A stretch of DNA of 64,000 bases from Actinomadura nitritigenes (GTDB taxonomy: Bacteria > Actinomycetota > Actinomycetes > Streptosporangiales > Streptosporangiaceae), in contig NZ_JAGEOK010000006.1 in assembly GCF_017573545.1 (NCBI RefSeq), forward strand, positions 62,001-126,000, given 5' to 3'. The translations under genes and the position numbers were made by a program. Shown piece by piece: positions 17,101 to 26,654 of this stretch. The notes beneath the pieces were generated by a model. The model was given only the letters and a program-made list of their open reading frames with translations, was not told the DNA's origin and searched no databases. Every line of letters begins with the position of its first letter. Position 1 is the first letter of the stretch.

Positions 17101-18651
17101 GTGAACGCGCCGGTGGATCAGCAGGAGATCACCGGTACCGCCGACCGGGCGATGATCTGCACCGCCGACCACCGCGCGTCCTCCGCGGGCCTCGCGATCC
17201 TGCGGGCCGGCGGGTCGGCGGCCGACGCGGCGGTGGCGGCGAACGCGGTGCTGGCGGTGGTCGCGCCGCACCGCTGCGGGCTCGGCGGCGACCTGTTCGC
17301 GCTGGTCCACGACCGTCCGGGGCCGCCCGCCGCGCTGAACGCCTCCGGCCGGGCCGGGTCGGGCGCCGACGCGGCGGCGCTGCGCGCGGAGGGCCGCCGC
17401 CGGATGCCGGTCCGCCACGACCTGCGGTCGGTGACCGTCCCCGGCTGCGTGGACGGCTGGCTCGCGCTGCACGCCCGGCACGGCCGGACGCCGCTCGCGG
17501 AGGTGCTGAAGTCGGCGGTGCTGCACGCCGAGCGGGGGTTCACCGCCTCGCCCGGCCTCGTCGCGGCCTGCCGGGACGCGCCGGGCGGCGACGGGCTCGC
17601 GTGGCCGTCCCGCCCCGGCGAGCAGGTGCGCCGCCCGGGCATCGCCCGCGCGCTGCGGGCCGTCGTCGCGGAGGGGCGCGCGGGGTTCTACCAGGGCGAG
17701 TTCGGCGACGGCCTGCTCCGGGCGGGACGGGGCCTCTACGCGCCGTCCGACCTCGCCGAGCCCTGCGCGGAGTGGGCGCGCCCGCTCGGCGTCCGCGCGT
17801 TCGGCCACGACGTGTGGACGCCCCCGCCGAACTCGCCGGGCCACGTGCTGCTCGCCGCGCTCGCGGTCGCCGCGGGCCTCGACCTGCCGGATCCCGCCGA
17901 CCCCGGCTGGGCGCACCTGCTCGCCGAGTCCGTGCTGGCCGCCTCCGGCGACCACGGGCAGGAGGGGGAGGACGCCGAGGCGCTCGTCTGCCCGGACCGC
18001 ATCGCCGCGCTCCGCGCCGCGATCGACCCGGCCCGGCACTGGCGGCGCCGCGGAACGGTCCCGTCCGGCGACGCCGCCTGCGTCTGCGCCGTGGACGACC
18101 GGGGCATGTCCATCGCGCTGCAGCAGTCGAACGGCACCGGCCTCGGCTCGCTCCTGTTCGAGCCCCGAACCGGCATCAACCTCCACAACCGGGGCGCCGG
18201 GTTCACACTGGCGCCCGGCTCGGCCGCCGAGTACGGGCCGCGGCGCCGCCCGCCGCACACGCTCGTCCCGGTCGTCGCGACGCGGCCCGGCGGCACGTTC
18301 CGCGCGGTGCTCGGCTGCGCCGGCGGCGGGATCCAGCCGCAGGCCGGCCTGCAGATCCTCGTGCGGCTGCTGCGCGGCGCGCCGCCGGAGGACGCGCTGG
18401 CCGCGCCCCGCTGGCGCCTCGCCGGCGGGCTCGGCCCGTTCGACGAACCGCAGGGCAACACCCCGATCCGTCTCGACCTGCAGGCCGGCGCCCCGGACGC
18501 CTGGGCACGGGACCTGCCCGGCCGCGGGCACCTCGTCCGGACGGCGGCGGACGACGAGGACTTCGGCGAGGCGCAGCTCATCGAGGCGGGTCCCGGCGGC
18601 GGCCTGCGCGGCGACGGCCCCTGCCCCTTCACCCTCCCCCGCGTCCGCTGA
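17101..18651 (+). CDS. Gamma-glutamyltransferase homologue lacking the nucleophilic Thr
   Basis: 516 residues from GTG 17101. The fold is that of gamma-glutamyltranspeptidase, an Ntn hydrolase: N-terminal ICTADHRASSAGLAILRAGG and AADAAVAANAVLAVV, GLGGDLFALV, and C-terminal NGTGLGSLLFEP, INLHNRGAGF, PHTLVP and GGGIQPQ. At the maturation site the family has D-T-(T/V) with the catalytic Thr; here the sequence is PSGDAACVCAVD, with Ala at 325. Without that Thr, autoprocessing and catalysis in the known way are not possible. No signal peptide. It may be a binding or regulatory paralogue, or an inactive one under selection. It precedes phosphoketolase by 121 bp on the same strand. Confidence 0.82.
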   Translation: MNAPVDQQEITGTADRAMICTADHRASSAGLAILRAGGSAADAAVAANAVLAVVAPHRCGLGGDLFALVHDRPGPPAALNASGRAGSGADAAALRAEGRRRMPVRHDLRSVTVPGCVDGWLALHARHGRTPLAEVLKSAVLHAERGFTASPGLVAACRDAPGGDGLAWPSRPGEQVRRPGIARALRAVVAEGRAGFYQGEFGDGLLRAGRGLYAPSDLAEPCAEWARPLGVRAFGHDVWTPPPNSPGHVLLAALAVAAGLDLPDPADPGWAHLLAESVLAASGDHGQEGEDAEALVCPDRIAALRAAIDPARHWRRRGTVPSGDAACVCAVDDRGMSIALQQSNGTGLGSLLFEPRTGINLHNRGAGFTLAPGSAAEYGPRRRPPHTLVPVVATRPGGTFRAVLGCAGGGIQPQAGLQILVRLLRGAPPEDALAAPRWRLAGGLGPFDEPQGNTPIRLDLQAGAPDAWARDLPGRGHLVRTAADDEDFGEAQLIEAGPGGGLRGDGPCPFTLPRVR

Positions 18652-18772
18652 GCGGGGGCCCCGCGGCGGATCCGGAGGGACGCGCCGAGGTTCCGGTGCG
18701 CGGGGTTGACGGGGGAGATAGCGGGGACGTGATCCTTCCCGGGCGTATGCCGACCACCGAAGGGACCGCGCC

Positions 18773-21199
18773 ATGACCGAGGCCGTCACCGCGTCCACTC
18801 CCCTGTCCGACGACGAGGTCCGGCGGATCGACGCGTACTGGAGAGCCGCGAACTACCTTTCGGTCGGGCAGATCTACCTCCTGGGCAACCCCCTGCTGCG
18901 CGAGCCGCTGCGGCGGCGCCACATCAAGCCGCGCCTGCTCGGCCACTGGGGCACCTCGCCCGGCCTGAACTTCTGCTACGTGCACCTGAACCGGGCCATC
19001 AAGGTCCGCGACCTCGACATGATCTACATCATGGGGCCGGGCCACGGCGGGCCGGCGGCGGTCGCGAACGCGTGGCTGGAGGGCACCTACAGCGAGGTGT
19101 ACCCGGACGTGTCGCGGGACGGTCCCGGCATGGAGCGGCTGTTCCGGCAGTTCTCGTTCCCCGGCGGCATCCCGAGCCACGTCGCGCCGGAGACGCCGGG
19201 GTCGATCCACGAGGGCGGCGAGCTCGGCTACTCCCTCGCGCACGCGTACGGCGCCGCGTTCGACAACCCGGACCTGGTCGTGGCGTGCATCGTCGGCGAC
19301 GGCGAGGCGGAGACCGGGCCGCTCGCGGCGTCGTGGCACTCCACCAAGTTCGTCGACCCGGTGCGCGACGGGGCCGTCCTGCCGATCCTGCACCTCAACG
19401 GCTACAAGATCGCGAACCCGTCGGTGCTGGCGCGGATCTCCGAGGAGGAGCTCGTCCAGCTCATGGACGGCTACGGGCACCGGCCGATCATCGTCAGCGG
19501 CGACGAGCCGGAGTCGATGCACCGGAAGATGGCCGTCGCGCTGGAGCGCGCCCTGGACGAGATCGCCGAGATCCAGCGGGCCGCCCGCGAGGGCGGCGAG
19601 ACCGCGCGGCGCCGCTGGCCGATGATCGTCCTGCGGTCGCCGAAGGGCTGGACGGGGCCGAAGGTGGTCGACGGCCTGCCGGTCGAGAACACCTGGCGCT
19701 CCCACCAGGTGCCGCTGGCCGGAGTCCGCGACGACCCCGGGCACCTGGCGCAGCTCGAGGAGTGGCTGCGCTCCTACCGTCCCGAGGAGCTGTTCGACGA
19801 GGAGGGGCGCCCGTTCCCCGCGATCACCGGCCTGGCGCCCGAGGGCGAGCGCCGGATGAGCGCGAACCCGCACGCCAACGGCGGGCTCCTGCTGCGCCCG
19901 CTGACGCTCCCCGACTTCCGCGACCACGCCGTCCCGGTCGACCGGCCCGGGACGGCGACGTCCGAGGCCACCCGCGTGTTCGGGACGTTCCTGCGGGACG
20001 TGGTGAAGGGCAACCCGTCCAACTTCCGGATCATGGGCGCGGACGAGACGGCCTCCAACCGGCTCGGCGACGTCTTCGAGGCCACCGACCGGGTGTTCGA
20101 GGGCGAGCGGCTGCCGACCGACGAGTACGAGGTTCCGGCGGAGCCGGGCGGGGGGCACGGTGGGCCGTCCCTCCGCAGGCTGTTCGCCCCGCACGGGCAG
20201 GTCATGGAGGTGCTCAGCGAGCACCTGTGCCAGGGCTGGCTGGAGGGCTACCTGCTGACGGGGCGGCACGGCCTGTTCAACAGCTACGAGGCGTTCGTCC
20301 ACATCGTCGACTCGATGTTCAACCAGCACGCGAAATGGCTGAAGGTGACGCGGCGGCTGCCGTGGCGGCGGCCGATCGCGTCGCTGAACTACCTGCTGTC
20401 GTCGCACGTGTGGCGGCAGGACCACAACGGCTTCACCCACCAGGACCCGGGCTTCCTCGACGTGGTCATGAACAAGAAGCCCGAGATCGTCCGGGTGTAC
20501 CTGCCGCCGGACACCAACACGCTGCTGTCGGTCGGCGACCACTGCCTGCGGTCCCGGGACTACGTCAACGTGATCGTCGCGGGGAAGCAGCCCTCGCTGA
20601 ACTGGCTGCCGATGGACCAGGCGATCGCGCACTGCACGCGCGGCATCGGCATCTGGGAGTGGGCGTCCACCGACGGCGGCGCCGATCCCGACGTCGTGAT
20701 GGCGTGCGCGGGCGACATCCCGACGCTGGAGACGCTCGCCGCCGTCGACCTCCTCCGCCAGAACTTCCCGGACCTGCGCGTCCGGGTGGTGAACGTCGTC
20801 GACCTGATGCGGCTGGAGCCCGACACCGAGCACCCGCACGGGCTGCCGGACCGCGAGTACGACGCGCTCTTCACCACCGACAAGCCGGTCATCTTCGCGT
20901 TCCACGGCTACCCGTACCTGATCCACCGGCTCGCCTACCGCCGCCGCGGCCACCCCCACCTGCACGTCCGCGGCTACAAGGAGGAGGGCACCACGACGAC
21001 GCCCTTCGACATGGTGATGCTGAACGACCTGGACCGCTTCCACCTGGTCATGGACGTCATCGACCGCGTCCCGTCCCTCGGCGGCCGCGTCGCCCACATC
21101 CGGCAGCGCATGGCCGACCAGCGCCTCGCCCTGCGCGCCTACACGCGCGAGCACGGCGAGGACGCGCCCGAGGTCCGCGACTGGACCTGGCCTTACTGA
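18773..21199 (+). CDS. xfp: Phosphoketolase (xylulose-5-P/fructose-6-P)
   Basis: 808 residues, the normal length. It splits xylulose-5-phosphate (and often fructose-6-phosphate) with phosphate to acetyl-phosphate plus glyceraldehyde-3-P (or erythrose-4-P), using TPP. Visible signatures are [15 protein letters not shown] near the N-terminus, [11 protein letters not shown], the TPP-site [16 protein letters not shown] (about 175-190) and C-terminal [18 protein letters not shown] 18773 follows AAGGGA. Acetate kinase starts 42 bp downstream on the same strand, so acetyl-phosphate is turned to acetate and ATP in one operon. TTGACG at about 18707 is a possible -35 for the pair. Confidence 0.95.
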   Translation: MTEAVTASTPLSDDEVRRIDAYWRAANYLSVGQIYLLGNPLLREPLRRRHIKPRLLGHWGTSPGLNFCYVHLNRAIKVRDLDMIYIMGPGHGGPAAVANAWLEGTYSEVYPDVSRDGPGMERLFRQFSFPGGIPSHVAPETPGSIHEGGELGYSLAHAYGAAFDNPDLVVACIVGDGEAETGPLAASWHSTKFVDPVRDGAVLPILHLNGYKIANPSVLARISEEELVQLMDGYGHRPIIVSGDEPESMHRKMAVALERALDEIAEIQRAAREGGETARRRWPMIVLRSPKGWTGPKVVDGLPVENTWRSHQVPLAGVRDDPGHLAQLEEWLRSYRPEELFDEEGRPFPAITGLAPEGERRMSANPHANGGLLLRPLTLPDFRDHAVPVDRPGTATSEATRVFGTFLRDVVKGNPSNFRIMGADETASNRLGDVFEATDRVFEGERLPTDEYEVPAEPGGGHGGPSLRRLFAPHGQVMEVLSEHLCQGWLEGYLLTGRHGLFNSYEAFVHIVDSMFNQHAKWLKVTRRLPWRRPIASLNYLLSSHVWRQDHNGFTHQDPGFLDVVMNKKPEIVRVYLPPDTNTLLSVGDHCLRSRDYVNVIVAGKQPSLNWLPMDQAIAHCTRGIGIWEWASTDGGADPDVVMACAGDIPTLETLAAVDLLRQNFPDLRVRVVNVVDLMRLEPDTEHPHGLPDREYDALFTTDKPVIFAFHGYPYLIHRLAYRRRGHPHLHVRGYKEEGTTTTPFDMVMLNDLDRFHLVMDVIDRVPSLGGRVAHIRQRMADQRLALRAYTREHGEDAPEVRDWTWPY

Positions 21200-21240
21200 A
21201 GCCCGGCCTTGCCGAGCAGAGCCGTACCGAGGGGGCCGCG

Positions 21241-22302
21241 ATGCGCATCCTGACCGTGAACCCGGGGTCGAGCAGCCTGAAGCTGAGCATGATCGACCCG
21301 GACGGCACCGTCGTCACCGAGAACGCGGGCGCCCGCCACGAGGTCGCCCCGATGGTCGCGGACATGCCGGCGCCGGACGCGGTCGGCGTCCGGTTCGTGC
21401 ACGGCGGCACCGACTTCACCGGGCCCGTCGTCGTGGACGCGCGGGTCACCGAACGCCTGGAGGCGCTCGCCGACCTCGCGCCGCTGCACCAGCCCGCGTC
21501 GCTGCACGCGCTGTCGGAGATCACCGGCGTGCTGCCCGGCGTGCCCGCCGTCGCCTGCTTCGACACCGCCTTCCACGCCACCCTGCCGGACGCCGCCGCC
21601 ACCTACGCGCTGCCCGCCGAATGGCGCGAGGGCTTCGGGCTGCGCCGCTACGGCTTCCACGGGCTCTCGTACTCCTACGCCGTCCGCCGGACGCGCGAGA
21701 TGCTCGGTTCGACGCCCTCGCGGACGGTCGTCTGCCACCTGGGGTCCGGGGCGTCCCTCGCCGCCGTCGCCGACGGCCGCTCCGTCGACACCACGATGGG
21801 CTTCACGCCGCTCGAAGGGCTCGTCATGGCGGCCCGCGCCGGCAGCATCGACCCGGGCATCCCGCTGTGGCTGATCAAGCACGGCATCGCGGCGTCCGAG
21901 ATCGGCGAGGCGCTGGAGAGCCGGTCCGGGCTGCGCGGCCTCACCGGGACGGGCGACATGCGGGAGATCCGCGCGCTCGCCGAGGCCCGCGACGCCGTCG
22001 CGCTGGCCGCCCTCGACGTCTACCACCACCGCCTCCGGGCCTGCGCCGCCGCGATGGCCGCCACCCTCGGCGGCCTGGACGCGCTCGTCTTCACCGGCGG
22101 CGTCGGCGAGCACGACTCGTTCGTCCGGCACCGCCTGGCCGAGGATCTCGCGTTCCTCGGCGTCTCCATCGACCCCGCCCGCAACGAGGACGCCCACGGC
22201 GACGCCGACGTCACCGCCGCCGAATCCGTCGTCCGCGTGCTCGTCGTCACGGCCCGCGAGGACCTCGAGATCGCCGCCGGCGTCCGCGGGTGCCTGCGGT
22301 GA
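21241..22302 (+). CDS. ackA: Acetate kinase, short form
   Basis: 353 residues; most acetate kinases have about 400. It interconverts acetyl-phosphate plus ADP with acetate plus ATP. Key segments are VNPGSSSLK at the N-terminus, CFDTAFHATLP, RRYGFHGLSYSY, CHLGSGASLAAV, DTTMGFTPLEGL and VFTGGVGEHD. The missing length lies in the first 80 residues and the region after GLTGTGDMREI, so it is a compact version rather than a truncated gene; both ends are intact. It follows phosphoketolase closely, which explains its substrate supply. Confidence 0.93.
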   Translation: MRILTVNPGSSSLKLSMIDPDGTVVTENAGARHEVAPMVADMPAPDAVGVRFVHGGTDFTGPVVVDARVTERLEALADLAPLHQPASLHALSEITGVLPGVPAVACFDTAFHATLPDAAATYALPAEWREGFGLRRYGFHGLSYSYAVRRTREMLGSTPSRTVVCHLGSGASLAAVADGRSVDTTMGFTPLEGLVMAARAGSIDPGIPLWLIKHGIAASEIGEALESRSGLRGLTGTGDMREIRALAEARDAVALAALDVYHHRLRACAAAMAATLGGLDALVFTGGVGEHDSFVRHRLAEDLAFLGVSIDPARNEDAHGDADVTAAESVVRVLVVTAREDLEIAAGVRGCLR

Positions 22303-22392
22303 GGACGCGCCGGGAACGGGCACGTACCCGGAAGGCAATGAGATCTCCTAACCTGCGGCAATCCCGGTAAAGCGCCAGATATCACGCATACG

Positions 22393-23646
22393 ATGACCGA
22401 GATGGAGAGACCGGCAGACGCCCTGGCGGGCCTCACGCGCAAGCTCGAGAACATCCAGGCGATCACCGACGAGGCGTTCGCCCACATGGACGTCGACGAG
22501 TTTCTCGACACCCTGCTCGGCCGCGTCCGCGAGATCCTGGACGTGGACACCGCGGTCGTCCTGCTCCTGGACCGGAGCGCGCGGTTCCTGGAGGCGACGG
22601 TGGCGAAGGGCATCGAGGAGGAGGTCACGCAGGGCGTGCACGTCCCCATGGGCGAGGGCTTCGCAGGGCGCGTCGCCGCCGAACGGCAGCCGGTCTACAT
22701 CCCCGACGCGCCCAGCGCGACGATCTTCAACCCGCTGCTGGTCCAGCGCGGCCTGCACTCCCTGCTCGGCGTGCCCCTCATCGGCGGCGGGCGGCTGGTC
22801 GGGGTCATGCACGTCGGGACCCTGACGCCGCGCCGGTTCACCGCGGAGGAGACCGAGTTCCTGCAGCTCGCGGCCGCGCGCGTCGCCCTGGCGGTGCGGT
22901 CGCTGATGAGCCGGGCCGAACGCGCCGGCGCCATGGAACTGCAGCGCAGCCTCATACCGTCCCGGCTTCCGGAGATCCCCGGCGTCGAGATGGCCGCCCG
23001 CTACCGTCCCGGCAGGGAGAGCGTCGGCGGCGACTGGTACGACGTCTTCGATCTCCCGTCCGGCGAGATCGGCATCGTCATGGGGGACGTGGCGGGCCAC
23101 GGGCTGCCCGCCGCCGTCGTGATGGGCCGGATGCGCAGCGCGCTGCGCTCGTACGCGCTCGAGTCGTCCGACCCCGCCGAGGTGCTGGGCAAGCTCAACC
23201 GCAAGATGATGCATTTCGAGCCGGACGCGACGGCGACCGTGCTCTACACGGTGTGCGATCCCGCGCTGGACCGGGTCCGGGTGTCCTCGGCCGGCCACCC
23301 TCCTCCGGTCCTCGCCCTGCCGGGCCGTCCGGCGGAGGCCGTCGACATGAAGTTCGACCTCCTGATCGGCCTCGGCGACGACGCGACCCGCAACACCAAG
23401 GTGGTGGAGGTTCCTCCCGGGGCGCTGCTGTGCTTCTACACCGACGGGCTCATCGAGCGGCGGGACGACTCGGTCGACAACGGCGTCGCGCGGCTGTGCC
23501 GGGCCGTCCACGCGGGCCGGCCCGAGCAGGTCGCGGCCTTCGTGATGTCGGCGCTCATCGGCCGCGAGCCCGCCGAGGACGACGTCGCCCTGCTCCTGGT
23601 GCACCGGACCGGGAACGCTCCGGAGACGGGCGAGTCGGTGCCCTAG
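22393..23646 (+). CDS. GAF-domain SpoIIE/PP2C-type serine phosphatase
   Basis: 417 residues: a GAF sensor domain (about 30-175, with GEGFAGRVAAERQPVYIPD) followed by a PP2C-SIG phosphatase (about 190-405) with RPGRESVGGDWYDVF, GDVAGHGLPAAVVMGRMR, SSAGHPPPVLA and FYTDGLIERRDD. The aspartates that bind the two metal ions are retained. Such proteins dephosphorylate anti-anti-sigma factors (RsbU/RsbP type). No anti-sigma or anti-anti-sigma gene is adjacent, though an RsbW-like ATPase lies at 52.7 kb. The sigma gene begins 11 bp after its stop. Confidence 0.88.
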   Translation: MTEMERPADALAGLTRKLENIQAITDEAFAHMDVDEFLDTLLGRVREILDVDTAVVLLLDRSARFLEATVAKGIEEEVTQGVHVPMGEGFAGRVAAERQPVYIPDAPSATIFNPLLVQRGLHSLLGVPLIGGGRLVGVMHVGTLTPRRFTAEETEFLQLAAARVALAVRSLMSRAERAGAMELQRSLIPSRLPEIPGVEMAARYRPGRESVGGDWYDVFDLPSGEIGIVMGDVAGHGLPAAVVMGRMRSALRSYALESSDPAEVLGKLNRKMMHFEPDATATVLYTVCDPALDRVRVSSAGHPPPVLALPGRPAEAVDMKFDLLIGLGDDATRNTKVVEVPPGALLCFYTDGLIERRDDSVDNGVARLCRAVHAGRPEQVAAFVMSALIGREPAEDDVALLLVHRTGNAPETGESVP

Positions 23647-23657
23647 GCTCTGGACGC
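23644..23657 (+). promoter_or_regulatory. Probable leaderless promoter of the ECF sigma gene
   Basis: TAGGCT at 23644-23649 overlaps the stop of the phosphatase gene and lies eight bases before ATG 23658, with no SD between. This is the usual actinobacterial leaderless layout. It would allow the sigma gene to be expressed separately from the phosphatase. Confidence 0.45.
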
Positions 23658-25031
23658 ATGACGGAGAGCGCGTGCCGGATGTGCGGGAAGGCGCTGCCGC
23701 GCCCGGACGGGCGGCGGGGACGGGCATCGGTGTACTGCTCGGCCGCGTGCCGCCAGAAGGCGTACCGGACGCGGCGGACCGGCGGCGCCGACGCCGTCCA
23801 CGACCTGATCTCCGACATCGAGCGGCGCGTGAAGAGCCTCGCTCCCGAACGTCCCGAGCCGTTCTACGCCGAGGTGCGGGCGCTGTCGTCGACCGTCGGG
23901 CGGCTGCGCGGCATCGCGCGCGTGGCGGCCGACGCGACCCGGTCCGCCGCGCCGGGCGCCACGGATTCCGTCACACCGGACCCCGTTACGGATTCCGCCG
24001 GTCCCGCGACGGCGGCCGCCGGCCGCGCGACGCATTCCGTCACGCCGGACGACGTGACGAATCCACTCCGGGACGGCGACGAGATCGATTTCGCCGGGCT
24101 GGTCGAGCCCCACCGGCGCGAGCTGCAGGTCCACTGCTACCGGATGGTCGGCTCCTACGACGACTCCGAGGACCTCGTCCAGGAGACGCTCCTCAAGGCG
24201 TGGCGGAACCGCGACGGGTTCGAGGGGCGCTCCAGCCTGCGCACCTGGCTCTACACGATCGCCACGAACGCGTGCCTGGACTTCCTGCGCCGCAACGAGC
24301 GCCGCCCGCAGCGGTACGTCCCGTCCCCCGTCCCGCCCCCGAACGACGTGACCGCGCCGCCGTTCCTGCCCTGGTTGCAGCCGTTCCCGGACGACCCGGA
24401 GACGGCGGCGGAGACGGCGGAGACGCTGGAGCTGGTGTTCCTCGCCGCCGTCCAGCACCTGCCGCCGAGGCAGCGCGCCGTCCTGATCATGCGGGACGTG
24501 CTCGGCTGGCCCGCCGCCGACACCGCCGAGGCCCTCGACCTGACCGTGGCCTCGGTGAACAGCGCCCTGCAACGGGCCCGGCCCGCCCTGCGCGAGCGCC
24601 TCCCCGAACGGCGCGACGCGTGGGCGCGCGGCACCGACCCGTCGAAGGCCGAACGCGCCCTCATCGACCGCTACACGAAGGCCGCCGTCGACGGCGACAT
24701 GGCCGCGATGACCGCCATGCTGCGCGAGGACGTCCGCATCACCATGCCCCCGAACCCGCTCTGGTTCGGCGGCCGGGACGCGATCATCGGCATGCTGTCC
24801 CAGACCTTCGACCCGTCGTCGCCCGTGTACATCGGCCGGTGGCGGCACCTGCCGACCCGCGCGAACGGGCAGCTCGCCCTCGGCGGCTACGTGCAGCGGC
24901 CCGGCACCCGCGTCTACCGGGCGCAGGTCATGGACGTCCTGCGGATCGAGGACGGCCTGATCGCCGAGATCACCTCGTTCGAGCCGCACCTGTTCCCCGC
25001 CTTCGGGCTGCCGCTGACGCTGACCGATTAG
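23658..25031 (+). CDS. ECF sigma factor (SigG/SigX5-like) with N-terminal Cys4 finger and C-terminal SnoaL domain
   Basis: 457 residues in one frame. Residues 6-31 form a Cys4 finger (C6-x2-C9, C27-x3-C31, in CRMCGK and VYCSAACRQKAYRTRR), a module usually seen as a separate small actinobacterial protein. An Ala/Asp/Thr/Val-rich linker (about 90-130) holds two DNA-level repeats. Sigma region 2 (DDSEDLVQETLLKAWRN, SLRTWLYTIATNACLDFLRR) and region 4 (LPPRQRAVLIMRDVLGW, AADTAEALDLTVASVNSALQ) follow, then an NTF2/SnoaL-like domain (about 330-450) that replaces a separate anti-sigma factor in this group. An internal GTG near 24055 would give a normal-length sigma factor but has no SD, so I keep the full fusion. 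Confidence 0.83.
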   Translation: MTESACRMCGKALPRPDGRRGRASVYCSAACRQKAYRTRRTGGADAVHDLISDIERRVKSLAPERPEPFYAEVRALSSTVGRLRGIARVAADATRSAAPGATDSVTPDPVTDSAGPATAAAGRATHSVTPDDVTNPLRDGDEIDFAGLVEPHRRELQVHCYRMVGSYDDSEDLVQETLLKAWRNRDGFEGRSSLRTWLYTIATNACLDFLRRNERRPQRYVPSPVPPPNDVTAPPFLPWLQPFPDDPETAAETAETLELVFLAAVQHLPPRQRAVLIMRDVLGWPAADTAEALDLTVASVNSALQRARPALRERLPERRDAWARGTDPSKAERALIDRYTKAAVDGDMAAMTAMLREDVRITMPPNPLWFGGRDAIIGMLSQTFDPSSPVYIGRWRHLPTRANGQLALGGYVQRPGTRVYRAQVMDVLRIEDGLIAEITSFEPHLFPAFGLPLTLTD

Positions 25032-25091
25032 TTTTCCCGGCGCGCGCGTCTCCATAGGCGTCCCACAACAACGCCAGAACGGAACACGGAC

Positions 25092-25871
25092 ATGATCCTG
25101 GAGAACAAGAACGCGATCATCTACGGCGCCGGCGGCTCGATCGGCGGCGCCGTCGCGAGGACCTTCGCCCGCCGGGGCGCCACCGTCTTCCTCGCCGGCC
25201 GGACCCGCGAGCCCCTCGACGCCGTCGCCGCCGACATCACGGCCGCCGGCGGCCGCGCCGAGGTCGCCGTCCTCGACGCGCTGGACGAGAAGGCCGTCGA
25301 GGAGCACGCCCGGCACGTCGCCGACGCCGGCGGCATCGACGTCTCCTTCAACCTCGTCACGCGCGGCGACGTGCAGGGCATGCCGCTCACGCAGATGCCC
25401 GTGGACGACTTCGTCAGCCCGATCACGACCGGGATCACCGCGAACTTCATCACCGCCCGGACCGCCGCCCGGCACATGTCCGAGCGCGGCTCCGGCGTCG
25501 TCCTCACGCTGAACAGCGGCTCGGCGAAGGGCAGCCCGATGATGGGCGGCACCGGCCCGGCGGACGCCGCGCTCGACACCCTCGTCCGCAACCTCGCGCA
25601 GGAGTGCGGCCCCTCCGGCGTCCGCGTCGTCGGCATCTGGACGGCGGGACTGCCCGAGACCCTCTCGCCGGAGAAGCTCTCCCGGTTCGGCCCGGCCATG
25701 GACGACGCCGCCTTCCAGGCCCTCCTGACCCGCCTGGACGAGATGCGCCTGCTCCGCCGCTCCCCCACCCTCGCCCAGATCGCCGACACCGCCGCGTTTC
25801 TCGCCTCGGACGGCGCCGCCGCCATCACCGGCACCTTCGTCAACGCCACCGCCGGCATCTTCACCGACTGA
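25092..25871 (+). CDS. Atypical short-chain dehydrogenase/reductase (no YxxxK)
   Basis: 259 residues with a Rossmann fold: nucleotide-binding IIYGAGGSIGGAVARTFARRG at the N-terminus and typical SDR length. At the active site the Ser-Tyr-Lys set is not recognisable: NSGSAKGSPMMGGTGPADAA stands where YxxxK is expected, with no Tyr. NNAG is also altered to FNLVTRG. It may therefore bind NAD(P)H without normal SDR catalysis, or use another mechanism. It starts 60 bp after the sigma gene on the same strand, so regulation together is possible. A strong terminator lies 27 bp after its stop. Confidence 0.75.
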   Translation: MILENKNAIIYGAGGSIGGAVARTFARRGATVFLAGRTREPLDAVAADITAAGGRAEVAVLDALDEKAVEEHARHVADAGGIDVSFNLVTRGDVQGMPLTQMPVDDFVSPITTGITANFITARTAARHMSERGSGVVLTLNSGSAKGSPMMGGTGPADAALDTLVRNLAQECGPSGVRVVGIWTAGLPETLSPEKLSRFGPAMDDAAFQALLTRLDEMRLLRRSPTLAQIADTAAFLASDGAAAITGTFVNATAGIFTD

Positions 25872-25897
25872 CCCGCCTTCACCGACGGTTCCGCCCC

Positions 25898-25926
25898 GGC
25901 CGGTTCCCTCCCCGAGGGAACCGGCC
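25898..25926. terminator. Rho-independent-like terminator between SDR and FMN reductase
   Basis: A perfect 12-bp stem, GGCCGGTTCCCT (25898-25909) with AGGGAACCGGCC (25915-25926), closes a 5-base loop. It lies between convergent genes, 27 bp after the SDR stop. Confidence 0.75.
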
Positions 25927-26051
25927 TCAGACCCTCGCCATCCGCGACAGCAAGGACCCCTGTGGGCCCGCGCTTGATCACCCACCTGCACCGTGTGCGT
26001 TCCATCGCGGTGATCTCGCGTCCGCTCGCGTGATCGGCCACGATCTGGGCC

Positions 26052-26639
26052 TCATGCGGCCGTGGACGTCTGCTTCTTGGCCTGGCGCACCGCCCGCAGG
26101 GCGCCGGACCAGGCGATCACCTGGTCGAGCATGCCGCTCACGGCGGTGTCGAGGCCCTCTTGGGGGACGAAGGCGCCGGTGTGGAATGAGGGGTGTGTCG
26201 CGATGGTGGGCTGGGCGCGGACCGTGGCGACCTGGAGTTCGGCGAGGACGAGCCGCAGCGCCTCGGCGGCCCGGGCCCCGGCGACCCAGCCGCCGTAGCT
26301 GATGATCCCGGCGGCCTTGTCGTTCCATTCCCGGTAGACGTAGTCCAAGGCGTTCTTCAGCGCTCCGGGATAGGAGTGGTTGTACTCGGGGACGAGGAAC
26401 ACGTAGCCGTCGAAACCGTCGATGAGTTCGCCCCAGGCGCGGGTGTGGTCGTGCTGGTACCGCTGGAGGTTCGGGTTGCCGGGCTCGTCGAGGTTGCCGA
26501 GGTCGTGGTCGGCGAGGTCGATGAGTTCGTAGTCGGCGCCGCCGTGGGCACGGGCGGCCTCCAGCGCCCAGGCGGCGATCTGTTCGCCGCGGCGTCCGGG
26601 GCGGGTGCTTCCGAGGATGAGTGCGATGCGGAGCGTCAT
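26052..26639 (-). CDS. NAD(P)H-dependent FMN reductase
   Basis: 195 residues of the flavodoxin-like NADPH-dependent FMN reductase family (quinone or azo reductase type). The FMN phosphate loop is LGSTRPGRRGEQIA near residue 9, and the second flavin contact is VPEYNHSYPGALKNALDY. ATG 26639 has GGAGGG at the right spacing. The divergent MarR gene and two operator palindromes between them suggest induction by a redox-active or electrophilic compound, as in other MarR/flavin-reductase pairs. Substrate unknown. Confidence 0.87.
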   Translation of the reverse strand: MTLRIALILGSTRPGRRGEQIAAWALEAARAHGGADYELIDLADHDLGNLDEPGNPNLQRYQHDHTRAWGELIDGFDGYVFLVPEYNHSYPGALKNALDYVYREWNDKAAGIISYGGWVAGARAAEALRLVLAELQVATVRAQPTIATHPSFHTGAFVPQEGLDTAVSGMLDQVIAWSGALRAVRQAKKQTSTAA

Positions 26640-26654
26640 GGCTTCCCTCCAGGC

